Assembly: GCF_014696435.1 (NCBI RefSeq)
Contig: NZ_JACJQG010000009.1
Coordinates: 1-64,000, forward strand
DNA length: 64,000 nucleotides
From: Calothrix anomala FACHB-343
Lineage (GTDB): Bacteria; Cyanobacteriota; Cyanobacteriia; Cyanobacteriales; Nostocaceae
Reading direction: 5' to 3'
The notes below the pieces were generated by a model. It saw only the letters and a program-made list of their open reading frames with translations, searched no databases and was not told where the DNA came from. Position 1 is the stretch's first letter. Each line of letters begins with the position of its first letter. Positions 62,661 to 64,000 of the stretch are shown here, piece by piece. Made by a program: the position numbers and the translations under genes.

Positions 62661-64000
62661 ATGTCTCTCATTTTACTTTTAAGTAGTTTATTTATCAATT
62701 CATCGCCTAATCTGACTCAACAAATTTCACCTCTAGTTGCAGTGATTAACAATCAAGTTTCAGAGGAACGAGTTAGCAAGGGTAAAGATGTATTAGATAA
62801 AGCTGTAATATCATACCAACAAGAACAATATGCACCAGCTTTGAAGATGTTTCAACAGGCTGATGTAGCATTTCAATTATCGGGAGATAAACTTAACCAA
62901 GTATTAACATTAAATTACCTCTCTTTAACTTATCAACAGTTAGGACAGTTAGCTGATGCGCAACAGGCGACTGACGAAAGTTTACAACTATTAAAGAATA
63001 AATCTGATAGCAAAGATTATTTATCAATTCTTGCTCAAACGCTAAATACTCAAGGTCAATTACAATTAGCAAAGGGGGAAACCGAAAAAGCTTTAACTAG
63101 TTGGCAAGAAGCAAGTAATACTTATAGTAAAATTGGCGATGAAATCGGCAAGCTTGGCAGTAAAATTAACCAGGCGCAAGCATTACAAACATTAGGACTT
63201 TACCGTCGCGCTAATAATACCTTAGAAGAAATTAAACTAATTTTAGATAAACAAGCAGACTCTGTTTTAAAAGTAACTGGCTTGCTGAGTCTGGGCAATA
63301 CTTTACGTGTGGTAGGACATGCTGATAAATCTCGGAATATTTTAACAGAAAGTTGCCAAATTCAAGCAAAATTATTGAAATTAGAAACAGTTTGTAATTC
63401 TACATTATCAGCAAGTTTAAACAATACTAATACAGGAAAACCAAACCCCCAACAAGAAAAACTGGCAGAAATTTTATTAAGTTTAGGAAACACGGCGCAA
63501 GCACAGCAAGATATTGAAGCGGCTATTCGGTTTTATGAACGTTCTTTAACTATTTCTCAAAAGCAAACTACACAATTACAAGCAAATTTAAATCAATTAC
63601 GATTGTTAATTCAATCTGGTGAAGATAAGTTTTTGTTGACGCAAGGTTTACCCCAGAAAATTATCTCGCAAATTGCTAATTTATCAACCAAAATAGAAAG
63701 TTTACCCGCAAGTCGCAGTAATATTTATGCGCGGATTAATTTTGCCCAAATGCTGCTAAAGTTAGGCAAAACAGGATTATTAACTAAAGATGTAATTGCC
63801 CAAAATAATTGTAAATCTGCTGATTCTTTGTGTAATGCTGCTAAGATTGTGGCTACAGGTTTTCAGCAAGCGAAAACTTTAGCAGATGTGCGATCGCAAG
63901 CTTACGCTTTAGGTACATTAGGTAGTTTATACGAATACACTCAGCAATGGACGGAAGCGCGAACTTTGACGCAGCAAGCGCTAAAATTAGCAGAAGGGAT
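62661..64000 (+). CDS. TPR-repeat protein, likely CHAT-type, cut by the window edge
   Basis: The first 446 codons are open to the right edge with no stop. Start: ATG at 62661, 47 nt after tpsB. A short hydrophobic N-terminus (SLILLLSSLFINSS) is followed by many TPR-like helices (VISYQQEQYAPALKMFQQAD, TLNTQGQLQLAKGETEKAL, LGNTAQAQQDIEAAIRFYE, SLYEYTQQWTEARTLTQQAL). TPR arrays of this length and position commonly carry a C-terminal CHAT domain in cyanobacteria, as in the gene at 8840, but the part that would show it lies outside the window. It may act with the TpsA/TpsB pair. Confidence 0.78.
   Translation, partial: MSLILLLSSLFINSSPNLTQQISPLVAVINNQVSEERVSKGKDVLDKAVISYQQEQYAPALKMFQQADVAFQLSGDKLNQVLTLNYLSLTYQQLGQLADAQQATDESLQLLKNKSDSKDYLSILAQTLNTQGQLQLAKGETEKALTSWQEASNTYSKIGDEIGKLGSKINQAQALQTLGLYRRANNTLEEIKLILDKQADSVLKVTGLLSLGNTLRVVGHADKSRNILTESCQIQAKLLKLETVCNSTLSASLNNTNTGKPNPQQEKLAEILLSLGNTAQAQQDIEAAIRFYERSLTISQKQTTQLQANLNQLRLLIQSGEDKFLLTQGLPQKIISQIANLSTKIESLPASRSNIYARINFAQMLLKLGKTGLLTKDVIAQNNCKSADSLCNAAKIVATGFQQAKTLADVRSQAYALGTLGSLYEYTQQWTEARTLTQQALKLAEG

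Noticed and set aside
1-64000. tRNA or rRNA genes
   Set aside because: I saw no cloverleaf with a GGTTCGAATCC-type arm nor any rRNA segment. I read by eye, so a tRNAscan run would be decisive.

Overview
The window is chromosomal DNA from a filamentous, probably heterocyst-forming cyanobacterium (Nostocales). Four things support this: frequent HIP1 palindromes (GCGATCGC, for example 88-95); many short tandem heptamer repeats between genes (families such as CCCATGC, TTGACTG, TGACTAA and AAAGTCA); dense palindromic mobile elements; and typical cyanobacterial genes (ycf46, ycf35, pcxA, a stand-alone CAAD protein, a cyanoexosortase with a PEP-CTERM protein, a Nif11-type peptide and a two-partner-secretion exoprotein). 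I see no tRNA, rRNA or CRISPR array.

Layout. 1-5.8 kb: a CheY-like receiver overlapping a very large hybrid regulator that carries its own DNA-binding domain. 6-13 kb: acyltransferase, TPR and TPR-CHAT proteins, DcuC-type carrier. 13-20 kb: small stress and membrane proteins, a decayed tyrosine recombinase, a PEP-CTERM protein, a class D beta-lactamase behind a nucleoside phosphorylase, and a Nif11-like precursor. 20-29 kb: M23 peptidase, ankyrin protein, glutathionyl-hydroquinone-reductase-like GST, HdeD, Uma2 and exosortase, separated by repeat-rich spacers. 29-41 kb: RecB/AddB-like P-loop protein, PcxA, MltA, PIN-domain protein, an unusual PhoD-type phosphatase, YbjN with a lipoate ligase-type protein, and a Rieske oxygenase. 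41-54 kb: zinc-ribbon/kinase/TPR protein, GlsB, a TnpB element, DUF4336 protein, a GH65 phosphorylase-phosphomutase fusion, Ycf46 and Ycf35. 54-64 kb: GNAT protein and a tpsA-tpsB-TPR locus running off the right edge.

Many genes look monocistronic. Supported short operons are udp-like/bla (27-nt gap), ybjN/lplA-like (9-nt gap), the overlapping hybrid regulator/receiver pair, and probably tpsA-tpsB-TPR.

The most striking content is intergenic. At least five palindromic element families can be delimited to the base in several copies. They are a 130-bp TA-flanked MITE (five copies), a 161-bp MITE (three copies, two with perfect 8-bp target duplications), a 136-bp MITE with a perfect 16-bp terminal inverted repeat and a 10-bp duplication, a 142-bp element whose empty site survives in a paralogous repeat nearby, and a larger palindromic element twice interrupted by the 130-bp MITE. 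Two related arrays of degenerate 20-21-bp units (7773-7930 and 28705-28935) and a strong multi-hairpin candidate RNA (34371-34490) are the best leads for something undescribed.
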